Assembly (NCBI GenBank): GCA_963844865.1
Contig: CAWJPY010000030.1
Span: 1 to 32,789, forward strand
Direction of reading: 5' to 3'
Origin: CAWJPY01 sp963844865
Lineage (GTDB): Bacteria > Acidobacteriota > Thermoanaerobaculia > Thermoanaerobaculales > Sulfomarinibacteraceae
Length of the DNA: 32,789 nt
The notes under the pieces: generated by a model
What the model saw: only the letters and a program-made list of their open reading frames with translations
Told to the model about the DNA's origin: nothing
Database searches by the model: none
Program-made: the position numbers and the translations under genes
Shown: one piece after another, positions 1 to 8,445 of the stretch
Numbering within the stretch: position 1 is the stretch's first letter
Layout: each line of letters begins with the position of its first letter

Positions 1-808
1 TACGCATCCGGCTGAGAACCAGACCGGCCTCCACACCTACGGCTTCCACGCCAACCTTCCGGGCGCACAGATCCGGTTCGAAGAGGTCGGCGCGATCGCG
101 CGTCCCGGCCTGGTGAGCGAGGGGGGCATTTCCTGCCCGGCACAGCAGCGAACCGGATGACGCTCAACCACTTCGTCGACTTCGCGCTGCCCCACCACAA
201 CCTCGTCATCTCCAACTGGGATGCGTACGCCATGCAGGTCAACGACAGCACGATGTCGACCTTTGACCTGACCGGGGACGAGGTCAAGGTGGTGGTGATG
301 GAGCGGACGCCGGGCGCGGGCAGCAGCGACCAGGGTGGTGATGCCCGCTTCATGAACAGGTTCGCCCTGCGAGGCGTCAGCGGTCCGTTCGACGGCGCCG
401 AGGCCATGCGCACGGCGCTGGCCCACCAGAACCCGCTCCACACGGTGGCCCTTCCCCGCAATCAGGCCGGGGCGCTGCGATCCCCCTCCGCGGGCTTGTC
501 GACGACGGACAGCCCGGATGTGGTCGTCACCGCGCTCAAGCCCGCCGAGGACGACGACGCCGGGTTCGTGGTCCGCCTCTGGGAGCTCGGCGGCACCGAG
601 GCCGCCGTCCACCTCGACGCCTCGGCCCTGCATCCGGCACGCGCCCTGGAGGACGTCGCTCATCGAGACCGATCTTTCCCCCGCAGCCATGGTCAACGGA
701 GTCGTCTCCGGGCTCGTCAAGCCCAACGAGATCGCGACCTTCCGTTTCACCACCGCGGACGACCGGGGCCCCGTCCGCCGTCCGACGTCGCGGGTTTCCC
801 CGCATTGA
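1..808 (+). pseudogene. 3' fragment of a GH38-type glycosidase gene, frameshifted
   Basis: This is the C-terminal beta-sandwich part of a glycoside hydrolase family 38-like protein; the 5' part lies outside the window. It aligns along its whole length with the C-terminal ~260 residues of the complete gene at 1196-3769, sharing stretches such as MTLNHFVDFALP, FALRG, FDGAEAMRTA and VRLWELGGT. The coding frame changes twice. It starts in frame 2 (from base 2) and moves to frame 1 in the G-run at 121-126, where one base appears to be lost. It returns to frame 2 near 645-655, where one base appears to be gained, and ends at the TGA at 806-808. Both breaks lie where the homologue reads through cleanly. 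The copy is either a decaying tandem duplicate or an intact gene with two indel errors in the assembly. Homology to the downstream gene is clear; the functional state is uncertain. Confidence 0.8.
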
Positions 809-1195
809 AACGCATCGACACATCCGAGCTACGTCCCTCATCCGCAGCTCGCCTCCGACCCCTCCGCGGCTCACTCGAGCGCTCGAGTCAGGATGTACAA
901 TGCTTCAAGGGTTTCGACGAAGCGCTCATCAACCCTCATCAGTGCACACCGATGTGACGAGGTATGACCCACTGGACTTCCCTCGTGGTCATGCCGTAGC
1001 CAAACGAGTCGTCACCGATGAGCGCGATCCACACGCAGATCACCATGGGAGAGCGACTTCGTGGAAACACGCATCGGCGACTGACGTCGCGCCTCCCTCC
1101 ATACGGCCTTCCATCCACCGATCCGCGACGGAAATCGTGCGCAGGCTACGCAGCCCCCATCACAACCGTGCCTGTGGAGCCTGGGACAGGCATGG
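809..1195. other. Intergenic region between the two GH38-type genes
   Basis: This gap of 387 bases has no open frame resembling a protein I recognise. Its one clear structure is a perfect 16-base palindrome at 873-888. It should hold the promoter of the GH38 gene, but no convincing -35/-10 pair was seen. The last bases (GGGACAGG, 1183-1190) may act as the ribosome binding site of the TTG start at 1196. Confidence 0.5.
873..888. promoter_or_regulatory. Perfect 16-bp palindrome, possible operator
   Basis: The sequence ACTCGAGCGCTCGAGT equals its own reverse complement. It lies about 310 bases upstream of the secreted GH38-type gene and 65 bases after the stop of the decayed copy. A dimeric regulator site is possible. 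A hairpin is also possible, but no T-run follows, so an intrinsic terminator is not supported. The function is inferred from position only. Confidence 0.35.
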
Positions 1196-3769
1196 TTGAC
1201 GCTGGGAGTATGGGTCCTCGTGATGTTCGCAGGATGGGCATCGACCCTCTTCGCTCATGACATCTACCTGATGAACAGCAACCATGCGGACTACAACTGG
1301 GACGCCACCGCGGCCGAGTACGACGCCTCGATGCTGGTCGAGATCGACTACTACCTGCAGCAGATCGCCGACACCGCCGGGGCGCCGGCGAACGAGCAGT
1401 CCCGGTACGCCGCCGACGGCTGGTGGTGGCTGTACCTGTACGAGCACAACCGCAGCCCGGAGGCGTTCGCGAACCTGATCGGCGCCATGCGCTCGGGCCA
1501 CATCACGATCCCTCTGAATCCCTTCGAGATCCTGTACGGCGCCATGCCCACCGAGGCGGCGATCCGCGCCGGCTACTACCCCGCTCGCATCGCCCGACGG
1601 TTCGGGCTGGACCTCCCCATCGCCGAGTACCGCGAGAACGACACCATGCCCTGGGGACTGGCCAGCATCTGGGCCGGCAGCGGGGTCTCCTACACCTGGA
1701 AGGGCATCTGCGGCTGCGTGCAGTACGCGCCCCCGCGGGTGGACGACGAGCTCTTCGTCTGGCAGGGCCCCGACGGCAAGACCCTGCTCTTCAAGTGGTA
1801 CAACCTCCTCGGCTCCAACCGGGACTGGGGCGGCTACTCCGAGGCCCGCGACAACCTCTCCGACCCCGGCGAGCTCGACGCCCAGATGGCGCGCAGCCGG
1901 AGTCGCATGCCGGACATCCCGGTCACCGGCCTCTTTGGCGCCGGCTGGAACGACGTCAGCTGGGAAACCACCGCCGTACTGGATGCGGTCACGGCCTACA
2001 ACGACACCGACACCGGCGACACCGCCATCTCCTCCAACGGCGTGGACTTCTTTCGGGCGCTCGAGGCCAGCGGCAGCACCTCGCGCCTGAGGACGCTGCG
2101 AGGAGGCTGGGGCAACGACTGGGACATGTGGCCGGCGTCCCTGGCCGAGCGCACCGCAAGAGCGCGTCGCGCCTTGGAGCGAATGCACACCGCCGAACCG
2201 CTGGCCACCTGGGCCCAGCGCTACGACCCCGGGTTCTGGCCCCCGGTCCGGGAGAGCCTCGACCTCGGCCTGGTCGCCGCGTGGAAGTACTTCGAGCACG
2301 GCTGGAGCGTGGCCGACACCGGTCCGACGCTCGCCGAGATGGTCGACGACAAGAAAGGTTGGGTGGACGATCTCGAGGGCGCGGTCGATGGTGCGGTCTC
2401 CGCCGCGGACGACACCATCTCGACGCTGTTCGCCACCCCGGCAGAGGACCGGGTGGCGGTGTTCAACCCCCTCGGCTTCGAGCGCACCGACGTCGCCGAG
2501 ATCGAGGTGGGCGGACCCGGGCCGTACACGGTGACCGATGTCTCCACGGACCTCGAGGTGCCGAACCAGCTCATCACCGGCGACGGCTCCACGAGGTTGC
2601 AGTTCGTGGCCAGCTACGTCCCCTCTCTTGGTTACAAGCTGTATCGCCTCACGGCGGGACAGCCCTCCGCCGCGCCCGATGCCGCCACGGTCACGCCGAC
2701 CGGCCGCACCATCGAGAATGCCGCCTACCGGGTGGTCCTGGGCGATCGCGGACAGATCGTCCACGCCGTCGCCAAGAAGCCGGACCGCGAGGTGGAGCTT
2801 GCCGGCGCCGAGGGCATGAACGACTTCGGATCAGGAGTGATCGAGACGGTGACCGCCGAGGACGTGGGACCGGTGTCGGCCACGCTGCGGGTGGACCTCT
2901 CGGATCCCCAGCGCACCGTCCGCATCACCCTGTACAGCGCCGTGGACCGGATCGACATCTCCGACTCGATCACCGAGAACCAGTCCGGCCTCCACACCTA
3001 CAGCTTCCAGACGGCCCTGGCCGGCGCCCAGATCCACTTCGAGGAGGTCGGCGCCATCGCGCGTCCCGGCACCGTGTCCGAAGGCGGCGACTTCCTGCAG
3101 GGCACACGCGCGAGCCGGATGACGTTGAACCACTTCGTGGACTTCGCCCTCCCCGACTACAACCTGGTCCTCTCCAACTGGGACGCCTTCGCCATGCAGG
3201 TGAACGACAGCACGAACTCGGACTTCGACCTCAACGGCGATACCGTGCACGTGGTTGTCACGGAGCAGGGCCCCGGGGCCACCATCGCCGACCAGGGAAG
3301 TGATGCCTTCTTTCTGAACAGATTTGCCCTGAGGGGCATTGCCGGCTCGTTCGACGGCGCCGAGGCCATGCGCACGGCCTTCGCCCACCAGAATCCTCTC
3401 CACGTCGTCGCCCTGCCCCGCAACCACGACGGTCAGCGCGACGGCACTTCCGGCAGCCTCCTGTCCATCGATGCCGAGGACGTGGTCGTCACGGCCTTCA
3501 AGCCGGCCGAGGATCCCGGCGCAGGATTCATCGTCCGGCTGTGGGAGCTCGGGGGGACGGCGGCCACCGTTGATATCGATGCATCCGGCCTGGATCCCGT
3601 GCGCGCCCGAGCCACCTCCCTCGTCGAGACCGACGTGTCCTCCGCACCCCTGGCGAACGGAGTCATCTCCGAGGCCGTCGATGCCAACGCGATGGCCACA
3701 ATTCGGATCGACACTCTGGCCGACACCACTCGGGTCCGCCGCGTCGGTCGGCGTGTCCCAGACCAGTGA
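1196..3769 (+). CDS. Secreted glycoside hydrolase family 38-like (alpha-mannosidase-like) protein
   Basis: A protein of 857 residues, probably an exported glycosidase acting on alpha-mannoside-type linkages. Residues 1-21 form a signal peptide (hydrophobic LGVWVLVMFAGWAS, then LFA before HD). The N-terminal catalytic domain carries NHADYNW near residue 30, matching the HxDxxW zinc-binding motif of GH38. RENDTMPWGLASIW near residue 146 occupies the place of the PDSFG nucleophile motif, so its Asp is the likely nucleophile. The C-terminal half is the GH38 beta-sandwich, ending in the typical VRLWELGGT strand region. A TTG start at 1196 fits the signal peptide; ATG 1223 would remove half of it. 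A closely related but broken copy lies upstream, and the gene converges on the deacetylase-GT2 fusion. Family assignment is good; the substrate is unknown, and trimming of the locus polysaccharide is an inference from context. Confidence 0.8.
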   Translation: MTLGVWVLVMFAGWASTLFAHDIYLMNSNHADYNWDATAAEYDASMLVEIDYYLQQIADTAGAPANEQSRYAADGWWWLYLYEHNRSPEAFANLIGAMRSGHITIPLNPFEILYGAMPTEAAIRAGYYPARIARRFGLDLPIAEYRENDTMPWGLASIWAGSGVSYTWKGICGCVQYAPPRVDDELFVWQGPDGKTLLFKWYNLLGSNRDWGGYSEARDNLSDPGELDAQMARSRSRMPDIPVTGLFGAGWNDVSWETTAVLDAVTAYNDTDTGDTAISSNGVDFFRALEASGSTSRLRTLRGGWGNDWDMWPASLAERTARARRALERMHTAEPLATWAQRYDPGFWPPVRESLDLGLVAAWKYFEHGWSVADTGPTLAEMVDDKKGWVDDLEGAVDGAVSAADDTISTLFATPAEDRVAVFNPLGFERTDVAEIEVGGPGPYTVTDVSTDLEVPNQLITGDGSTRLQFVASYVPSLGYKLYRLTAGQPSAAPDAATVTPTGRTIENAAYRVVLGDRGQIVHAVAKKPDREVELAGAEGMNDFGSGVIETVTAEDVGPVSATLRVDLSDPQRTVRITLYSAVDRIDISDSITENQSGLHTYSFQTALAGAQIHFEEVGAIARPGTVSEGGDFLQGTRASRMTLNHFVDFALPDYNLVLSNWDAFAMQVNDSTNSDFDLNGDTVHVVVTEQGPGATIADQGSDAFFLNRFALRGIAGSFDGAEAMRTAFAHQNPLHVVALPRNHDGQRDGTSGSLLSIDAEDVVVTAFKPAEDPGAGFIVRLWELGGTAATVDIDASGLDPVRARATSLVETDVSSAPLANGVISEAVDANAMATIRIDTLADTTRVRRVGRRVPDQ

Positions 3770-3871
3770 CGGCCTGCGCATCGCCAGCAGAGCCGTCCGC
3801 CACCCGCGGCCGGATCCTGGCCTGTCAGCGATTCAGGGGCAGTCCGGCGCCGGCGGACCTCGACGGCGATC

Positions 3872-5632
3872 TCACTGCGGCGGCTCGATGGAATCACCGG
3901 CACCTCGGTCTCGCCTCCCAAAGAGGCGCATCGCACCCAGCTTGAGGAGAAGACGGAGGTGGCCGCCGATGGTCCGAACCGTCTTCATCTTCGAGCGCCC
4001 CAGCAGGCGCACCTCGAGCACGGCCGGGCACTCCACGATGCGCGCACCATCAAGGTCGAGGAGACCGAGCATCTCGGCGACGCCCAAGAACCCCTTCTCC
4101 TGGACCTGGAGACCGGCCACAGCGGCCCGCCGATAGACTCGAAAGCAGCTGGTGTACGTCGCCAACTGGTGCGTCAACACCAGCCGGTAGAGGCGGGAGA
4201 GCGACTTGGAGAGGAACAGCCTCCACCCGGGGACGTTGCGCACGAGACCGTCGCGATGGTAGGGGGAGGCCGTCACCATGTCGACCCCGGGGGCCAGCAG
4301 AGGGATAAGACGACTCAGCTGATGGGGATCGTAGGTGCAATCACAATCGATGGAACACACGATCTCGGTCCCTGCAGCCCTGAGCCCGGTGAGAATGGCC
4401 GCCGCGACCCCCTGATTCCGTTGATGGCGGAGGATCACGCAATCCCGCCGCTCCCCGAAGAGCTCGTTCAGGGAAGCCCATGTGGTGTCGGTGCTGCCAT
4501 CGTCGACAAAGATGAGACGGAGGTCGTACTCACCCTGCAGCTTCCTCTCGACGCTGCGCAGCGTGTTGGCGAGGTAGGGCAGGATGAGCTCCTCGTTGAA
4601 GCAGGGCACGACCACCGTGATCGGGGCCCTCAGTTCGGCGCCCGGGCCGACTGCGGCAGCCGGTTCCACAACCGGCGCGACCGCCATCGCCTCGGGTGGT
4701 GACCACTCCGCGACCGGGTCTTCGTCGCCGTCACGGAGGCGGAGGTAGTCGGCGATCGCCACGAAGCGCATGCGCGACAGATAGTGGCGGATGACCGTCT
4801 CCATCTTGTCCAGGTTGCGATACTGTCGGACTCGCTCACGCAGCGGCACAGCGCGGATCCTCGGCTGCTGGGGATCCAGCTCCCAGACGTGAAAGTACAT
4901 CAGGAACGGTGCAGTGGTCTTGCGGATCCATCCGGCCACGACTCGCTTCATGAGCCAGTGCGGCAGCTGCCTCAGGTAGTTCCCGCCCGAGATGGGGAAG
5001 GACCACCCCCCGGCGGTCCAGCTCGGGAGCGGAAACTCCCAGATGGAGCCCTTCTCGGACGGGTGGAGGTGAGGTTCGCAGCGCCACGGCTGGCGGGCGT
5101 ATCTCCAGAACAGGGGGCGGATGCTCGAGTCGTATCGGAACCCTTCGGCGATCAGCACATCGAGGGCCCAGAGGTCTTCCGGGGAAAACCAGGAGTGCGC
5201 GATCCGGTACCCGTGCACCGCCGTCCCGGAGGCACGCTCCAGCGCCGCCCTCGATCGGCGAAGATCATCGCGGAACCCGTCGCGACTGAGCTGGCGAATG
5301 CTGCGATGGGCATACCCCTTGCTCGCGACCTCGTGCCCGCGTCCGGCTACCTCTCGGACCAGGTCGGGCATCTCATCGGCGATCCACCCCAGCACGAAGA
5401 ACGTGGCGTGGATCCCGAACTCGTCCAGGAGTGCGAGCGCCTTGAGGGTGTTCTCCTCCACTCGACGTTCAAACCGGTACCACTGGTCGTTGTGGACGAC
5501 GCTCTTCAGAGGTGCGACCTGGAAGTAGTCTTCGAGCACCACGCTCAGGAGATGCGTCCGCTGAGGATCGAGCGGACCCGCCGGGGTCGCCCTCTCCTGC
5601 TCGGTCCCCCGCTCATCCTGGTCAGCGCGCAC
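3872..5632 (-). CDS. Polysaccharide deacetylase (DUF3473, exosortase-locus type) fused to a GT2 glycosyltransferase
   Basis: A 586-residue two-domain protein. Residues ~28-300 resemble the polysaccharide deacetylase subfamily of PEP-CTERM/exosortase loci: LEDYFQV at 33-39, then GHEVASKGYAH at 99-109, SPEDLWALDVL at 150-160, and the DUF3473 tail with APFLMYFHVWELDP and RQYRNLDKMETV. A Pro/Ala-rich linker (~305-335) leads to a GT2 domain (~336-560) with VVPCFNEE, FVDDGST (375-381) and SIDCDCTYDP, as in dolichol-phosphate-mannose-synthase-like enzymes. No membrane segments are obvious, so it is probably cytoplasmic or peripheral. Oddities: the usual metal-ligand His of the H(S/T)xxxH-type motif is Lys105, and the usual RAP(S) motif reads RIAHS (143-147), so the deacetylase half may be altered or inactive. 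The start is GTG at 5632 with no strong ribosome binding site. It is transcribed alone, diverging from the epimerase operon. Confidence 0.85.
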   Translation of the reverse strand: MRADQDERGTEQERATPAGPLDPQRTHLLSVVLEDYFQVAPLKSVVHNDQWYRFERRVEENTLKALALLDEFGIHATFFVLGWIADEMPDLVREVAGRGHEVASKGYAHRSIRQLSRDGFRDDLRRSRAALERASGTAVHGYRIAHSWFSPEDLWALDVLIAEGFRYDSSIRPLFWRYARQPWRCEPHLHPSEKGSIWEFPLPSWTAGGWSFPISGGNYLRQLPHWLMKRVVAGWIRKTTAPFLMYFHVWELDPQQPRIRAVPLRERVRQYRNLDKMETVIRHYLSRMRFVAIADYLRLRDGDEDPVAEWSPPEAMAVAPVVEPAAAVGPGAELRAPITVVVPCFNEELILPYLANTLRSVERKLQGEYDLRLIFVDDGSTDTTWASLNELFGERRDCVILRHQRNQGVAAAILTGLRAAGTEIVCSIDCDCTYDPHQLSRLIPLLAPGVDMVTASPYHRDGLVRNVPGWRLFLSKSLSRLYRLVLTHQLATYTSCFRVYRRAAVAGLQVQEKGFLGVAEMLGLLDLDGARIVECPAVLEVRLLGRSKMKTVRTIGGHLRLLLKLGAMRLFGRRDRGAGDSIEPPQ

Positions 5633-6014
5633 CGGTTGTCACCATGACGACCCGACCACTCCCCCCTGGCGCTCCGAGCCCCTCCCCGCCCTCGGCGAGG
5701 CGCCGCGCGGCCCGCAACGGGAAGGCCCTGCCGCTCCCGGTTCCCCGCCTCCGAGGGCCTCTATCCCGTCGACCGCTGCAAACGGTGGAATTGTATCCAA
5801 TCGTTCCGCACTTTCCAATGTGTGTGCTTGACATTCGAACACCCCTCTGCCACGCTTCAAGTCCTCTCCCGCACGGTTGGAAGGCGTGTGACGGCAATGG
5901 ACGCCACGGAACGGCGGAGGGCAGGACGAGCCCTGTTCGGAGGCCCTGAGCGTGGGGGTGGATCGTGCATCAAATGATCTGTAAGGCCGTTCGGCGGTTG
6001 GTCGGAGTCTGATC
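5633..6014. other. Divergent intergenic region
   Basis: This gap of 382 bases separates two divergent genes and must carry the promoters of the minus-strand deacetylase-GT2 gene and the plus-strand sugar operon. No protein-like frame is seen. A TTGACA hexamer occurs at 5828-5833. GGAG at 6004-6007 is the likely ribosome binding site of the epimerase start at 6015. The stretch around 5785-5840 is more AT-rich than its surroundings. Confidence 0.5.
5828..5856 (+). promoter_or_regulatory. Candidate promoter of the sugar-nucleotide operon
   Basis: A perfect -35 hexamer TTGACA (5828-5833) is followed after 17 bases by CACGCT, a poor -10 match. It lies about 160 bases before the epimerase start. 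Spacing and -35 match support it; the weak -10 means it may be chance. Confidence 0.25.
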
Positions 6015-7181
6015 ATGCCCGTCGTCCTGTCCCTCTTCGGCACCCGGCCGGAAGTCATCAAGCTGGCCCCGGTGATTCGCCGCATGGAGGAGCTCCCGGA
6101 CGAGTTTCGGACCATCAACGTGAACTCGGCCCAGCACACCGATCTCACAGATCCGTTCATCAGGCTCTTCGACCTCCGCATCGACCACGACCTGCGGGTG
6201 ATGCGGCCAGGCCAGTCCCCCAGCGAGGTGTGCTCCCGTGTCCTGACCGCATTCGATCGGACTCTGGGATCCACCAGACCAGACATCGTCCTCGTTCAGG
6301 GTGACACCAGCACAGCGCTCGCCGGCACCCTCGCCGCTTTCCACCGGCGCATCCCGGTGGGACACGTGGAGGCCGGGCTGAGGACAGACAACCCCCAGAG
6401 CCCCTTCCCGGAGGAGATGAACCGGCGCTTGATAAGCCGGATGGCCACCTTCCACTTCGCCGCGACCGAACGGAATCGACGCACGTTGCTGGCCGAAGGC
6501 GTGCCGGACGCGAGCATCTTCGTCACCGGCAATCCCGTGGTGGATGCTCTCGGGGAGATCCTTCGCCGATCCGGGATCAGCCCAACGGTCGCAGAGCTGC
6601 TGCGCGCCACCGAGGGGTGTCGCAGGATCGTGCTGACGACGCACCGAAGAGAGTCCTTGGGTCCGGTGATGACCGGGAACCTGGAGGTCCTGAGGAGGTT
6701 CGTCGACAGGCGGCCCGATCTGGTGCTCATCTTTCCTGTACATCCGAACCCAGAGGTGGTGACCGCTGCTCGGAACGTGCTGCGGGGCAGCCCCAGAGTC
6801 CACCTGATCGAACCCCTCGGCTACCTGGAGTTCATTCGGCTCCTGTCTGAGTGCTGGCTGATCGTCTCGGACTCCGGAGGGATCCAAGAGGAGGCCCCGA
6901 CGCTCGGCAAGCCGGTTCTCATCTTGCGCGACAACACGGAGCGACCGGAGGCGGTGGAGGCTGGCGTCGCGAGGTTGGTGGGAGGCGATCCCCGGCGGCT
7001 CGCGGCCATGCTCGAGGAGCTGGACGTCGACAGGACCTGGGTCGACGGCGTCCGTGAGGTCCAGAACCCTTTCGGATCCGGCGACAGTGCTCCCAAGATC
7101 GCCAAAATCCTGGGCCGCCTGGGGAGCAATCGATCCCGCCCGGACCTCCGCCCGGAGGTGCTCAATGAGAGCACACTGTGA
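6015..7181 (+). CDS. wecB: UDP-N-acetylglucosamine 2-epimerase (WecB/WbpI family)
   Basis: A 388-residue cytoplasmic enzyme, the normal length for the non-hydrolysing UDP-GlcNAc 2-epimerase family, which interconverts UDP-GlcNAc and UDP-ManNAc or their 3-acetamido-uronic derivatives. Visible signatures are GTRPEVIK (9-16), QGDT (95-98), HVEAGLR (117-123), FPEE (131-134), THRRE (209-213), HPNP (243-246), SDSGGIQEE (285-293) and RDNTERPE (305-312). These cover the nucleotide-binding and proposed catalytic residues (Arg11, Lys16, Asp97, Glu119, His210). ATG 6015 follows GGAG by 7 bases. It is the first gene of a tight plus-strand operon. Because an aminotransferase, an oxidoreductase and an acetyltransferase follow directly, a WbpI-like role on a 2,3-diacetamido-uronic acid is an alternative to classical WecB; sequence alone does not decide between them. 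Confidence 0.93.
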   Translation: MPVVLSLFGTRPEVIKLAPVIRRMEELPDEFRTINVNSAQHTDLTDPFIRLFDLRIDHDLRVMRPGQSPSEVCSRVLTAFDRTLGSTRPDIVLVQGDTSTALAGTLAAFHRRIPVGHVEAGLRTDNPQSPFPEEMNRRLISRMATFHFAATERNRRTLLAEGVPDASIFVTGNPVVDALGEILRRSGISPTVAELLRATEGCRRIVLTTHRRESLGPVMTGNLEVLRRFVDRRPDLVLIFPVHPNPEVVTAARNVLRGSPRVHLIEPLGYLEFIRLLSECWLIVSDSGGIQEEAPTLGKPVLILRDNTERPEAVEAGVARLVGGDPRRLAAMLEELDVDRTWVDGVREVQNPFGSGDSAPKIAKILGRLGSNRSRPDLRPEVLNESTL

Positions 7182-7210
7182 GCTGACATCGGTGAAAGGG
7201 GACACACTTC

Positions 7211-8443
7211 ATGAGCGACACTCGACCGACTCCGACCAACGTGATCAACCTCCCGAGCGACCAGGATGCCTCCGGCAGAACCCTGGGTGAGGAGGAGATC
7301 GAGCTCCTTACGCAGGTGATCCGGGACGGGAAGTTGTTCTCTCCCAAGGGTCGTTTCGTGAAGGAGTTCGAGGCGCGCTTCGCTCAGACCATGGGGGTCG
7401 AACACGCCTTCGCCTGCGCATCCGGCACGGCGGCGATCCACACCGCGATCGCCGCCATCGATCCGGAGCCTGGAGATGAGATCATCACCTCCCCCATCAC
7501 CGACATGGGCGCGCTCACTCCCATCGTCTACCAGGGGGCGATCCCTGTGTTCGCCGACGTGGATCCCATCACCTGCAACGTCACCGCGGCCACCATCGCG
7601 GATCGTGTCAGTGACCGCACGAGGGCGATCATCGTCACCCACCTCTTCGGCAGCCCGTGCAACATGACCGAGATCATGGAGGTGGCCGACGCCCGATCGA
7701 TCCCCGTCATCGAGGACTGTGCCCAGGCGCTGCTCGCCGAGCATCGGGGCCGGATCATCGGTCAGATGGGCTGCATCAGCTGCTACAGCCTCCAGCAGGG
7801 CAAGCACATCACGAGCGGCGAGGGCGGCGTCGTCACCACCAACGACCCCGACCTGGCACGGCGCTCCTTCCTGTTCATCAACAAGGCGTGGGGATACGGC
7901 GACGAGCGCCCCGACCACTACTTCCTGGCGCTCAACTATCGCCTGAGCGAGCTCCAGGGAGCCGTCGCCCTCGGCCAGCTGCCCAAGTTGAGGCAGGGCG
8001 TCGAGCGTCGCGTCGAGGGGGCGCGGGCCCTGACGGCGGCGATCGAGGGCCTTGCGGGGATCACCACACCTCCCGTGGAACGGGGCGACGTCCACGTCTT
8101 CTGGAGGTACAGTCCCCACGTCGACTCCCAGGTCATACCGGGAGGTTCCCCGGCCGTCGCCGCCGGCCTCAAGGACCGTGGCATCGCCGCCGGCGCCCGC
8201 TACATCCAGAAGCCATCGTTCATGTGCCAGATCTTTCGAGAGCAGCGTACCTTCGGCAGCAGTCGCTGGCCGTTCACCCTGGCGAGGCCCGAGGCGGTGG
8301 ACTATGACCCGGCCAGGTTTCCGGGCGCCTTCAAGGGCCTGGAAAGCATCGTGGTCCTCCCCTGGAACGAGAGGTTCACGGACGAGCACGTGCGCTACGT
8401 GGCCGACTCCATCGAGGATGTCGTGACCAGCTTGACGAGGTGA
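7211..8443 (+). CDS. DegT/DnrJ/EryC1/StrS-family sugar aminotransferase
   Basis: A 410-residue PLP-dependent enzyme that should transfer an amino group to a keto-sugar nucleotide. Signatures of the family: ASGTAAIHTA (70-79, phosphate-binding), IEDCAQ (167-172, Asp169 contacting the PLP ring nitrogen), SLQQGKHITSGEGG (193-206, Lys198 as the Schiff-base lysine) and the LNYRLSELQGA region near 240. The start ATG follows AAGGGG (7196-7201) by 9 bases, 29 bases after the epimerase stop. The stop overlaps the upstream side of the next gene, which suggests translational coupling. In the WbpB/E/D/I scheme this gene fills the WbpE (3-aminotransferase) position. The exact sugar is not determined, and other amino-sugar pathways remain possible. 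Confidence 0.92.
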   Translation: MSDTRPTPTNVINLPSDQDASGRTLGEEEIELLTQVIRDGKLFSPKGRFVKEFEARFAQTMGVEHAFACASGTAAIHTAIAAIDPEPGDEIITSPITDMGALTPIVYQGAIPVFADVDPITCNVTAATIADRVSDRTRAIIVTHLFGSPCNMTEIMEVADARSIPVIEDCAQALLAEHRGRIIGQMGCISCYSLQQGKHITSGEGGVVTTNDPDLARRSFLFINKAWGYGDERPDHYFLALNYRLSELQGAVALGQLPKLRQGVERRVEGARALTAAIEGLAGITTPPVERGDVHVFWRYSPHVDSQVIPGGSPAVAAGLKDRGIAAGARYIQKPSFMCQIFREQRTFGSSRWPFTLARPEAVDYDPARFPGAFKGLESIVVLPWNERFTDEHVRYVADSIEDVVTSLTR

Positions 8444-8445
8444 GC

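Noticed and set aside
1160..2764. Long open frame of 534 codons on the minus strand
   Set aside because: It is antisense to the GH38-type gene; its Gly/Arg/Val/Asp-rich composition is typical of GC-rich shadow frames and it has no domain pattern.
3844..3853. CCGGCGCCGG palindrome between the convergent GH38 and deacetylase-GT2 genes, as a terminator
   Set aside because: No T-run on either side and such GC palindromes are common in DNA this GC-rich.
6821..8389. 522-codon minus-strand frame over the epimerase and aminotransferase
   Set aside because: Both plus-strand genes have complete family motifs here; the opposite frame has low-complexity composition and no motif.
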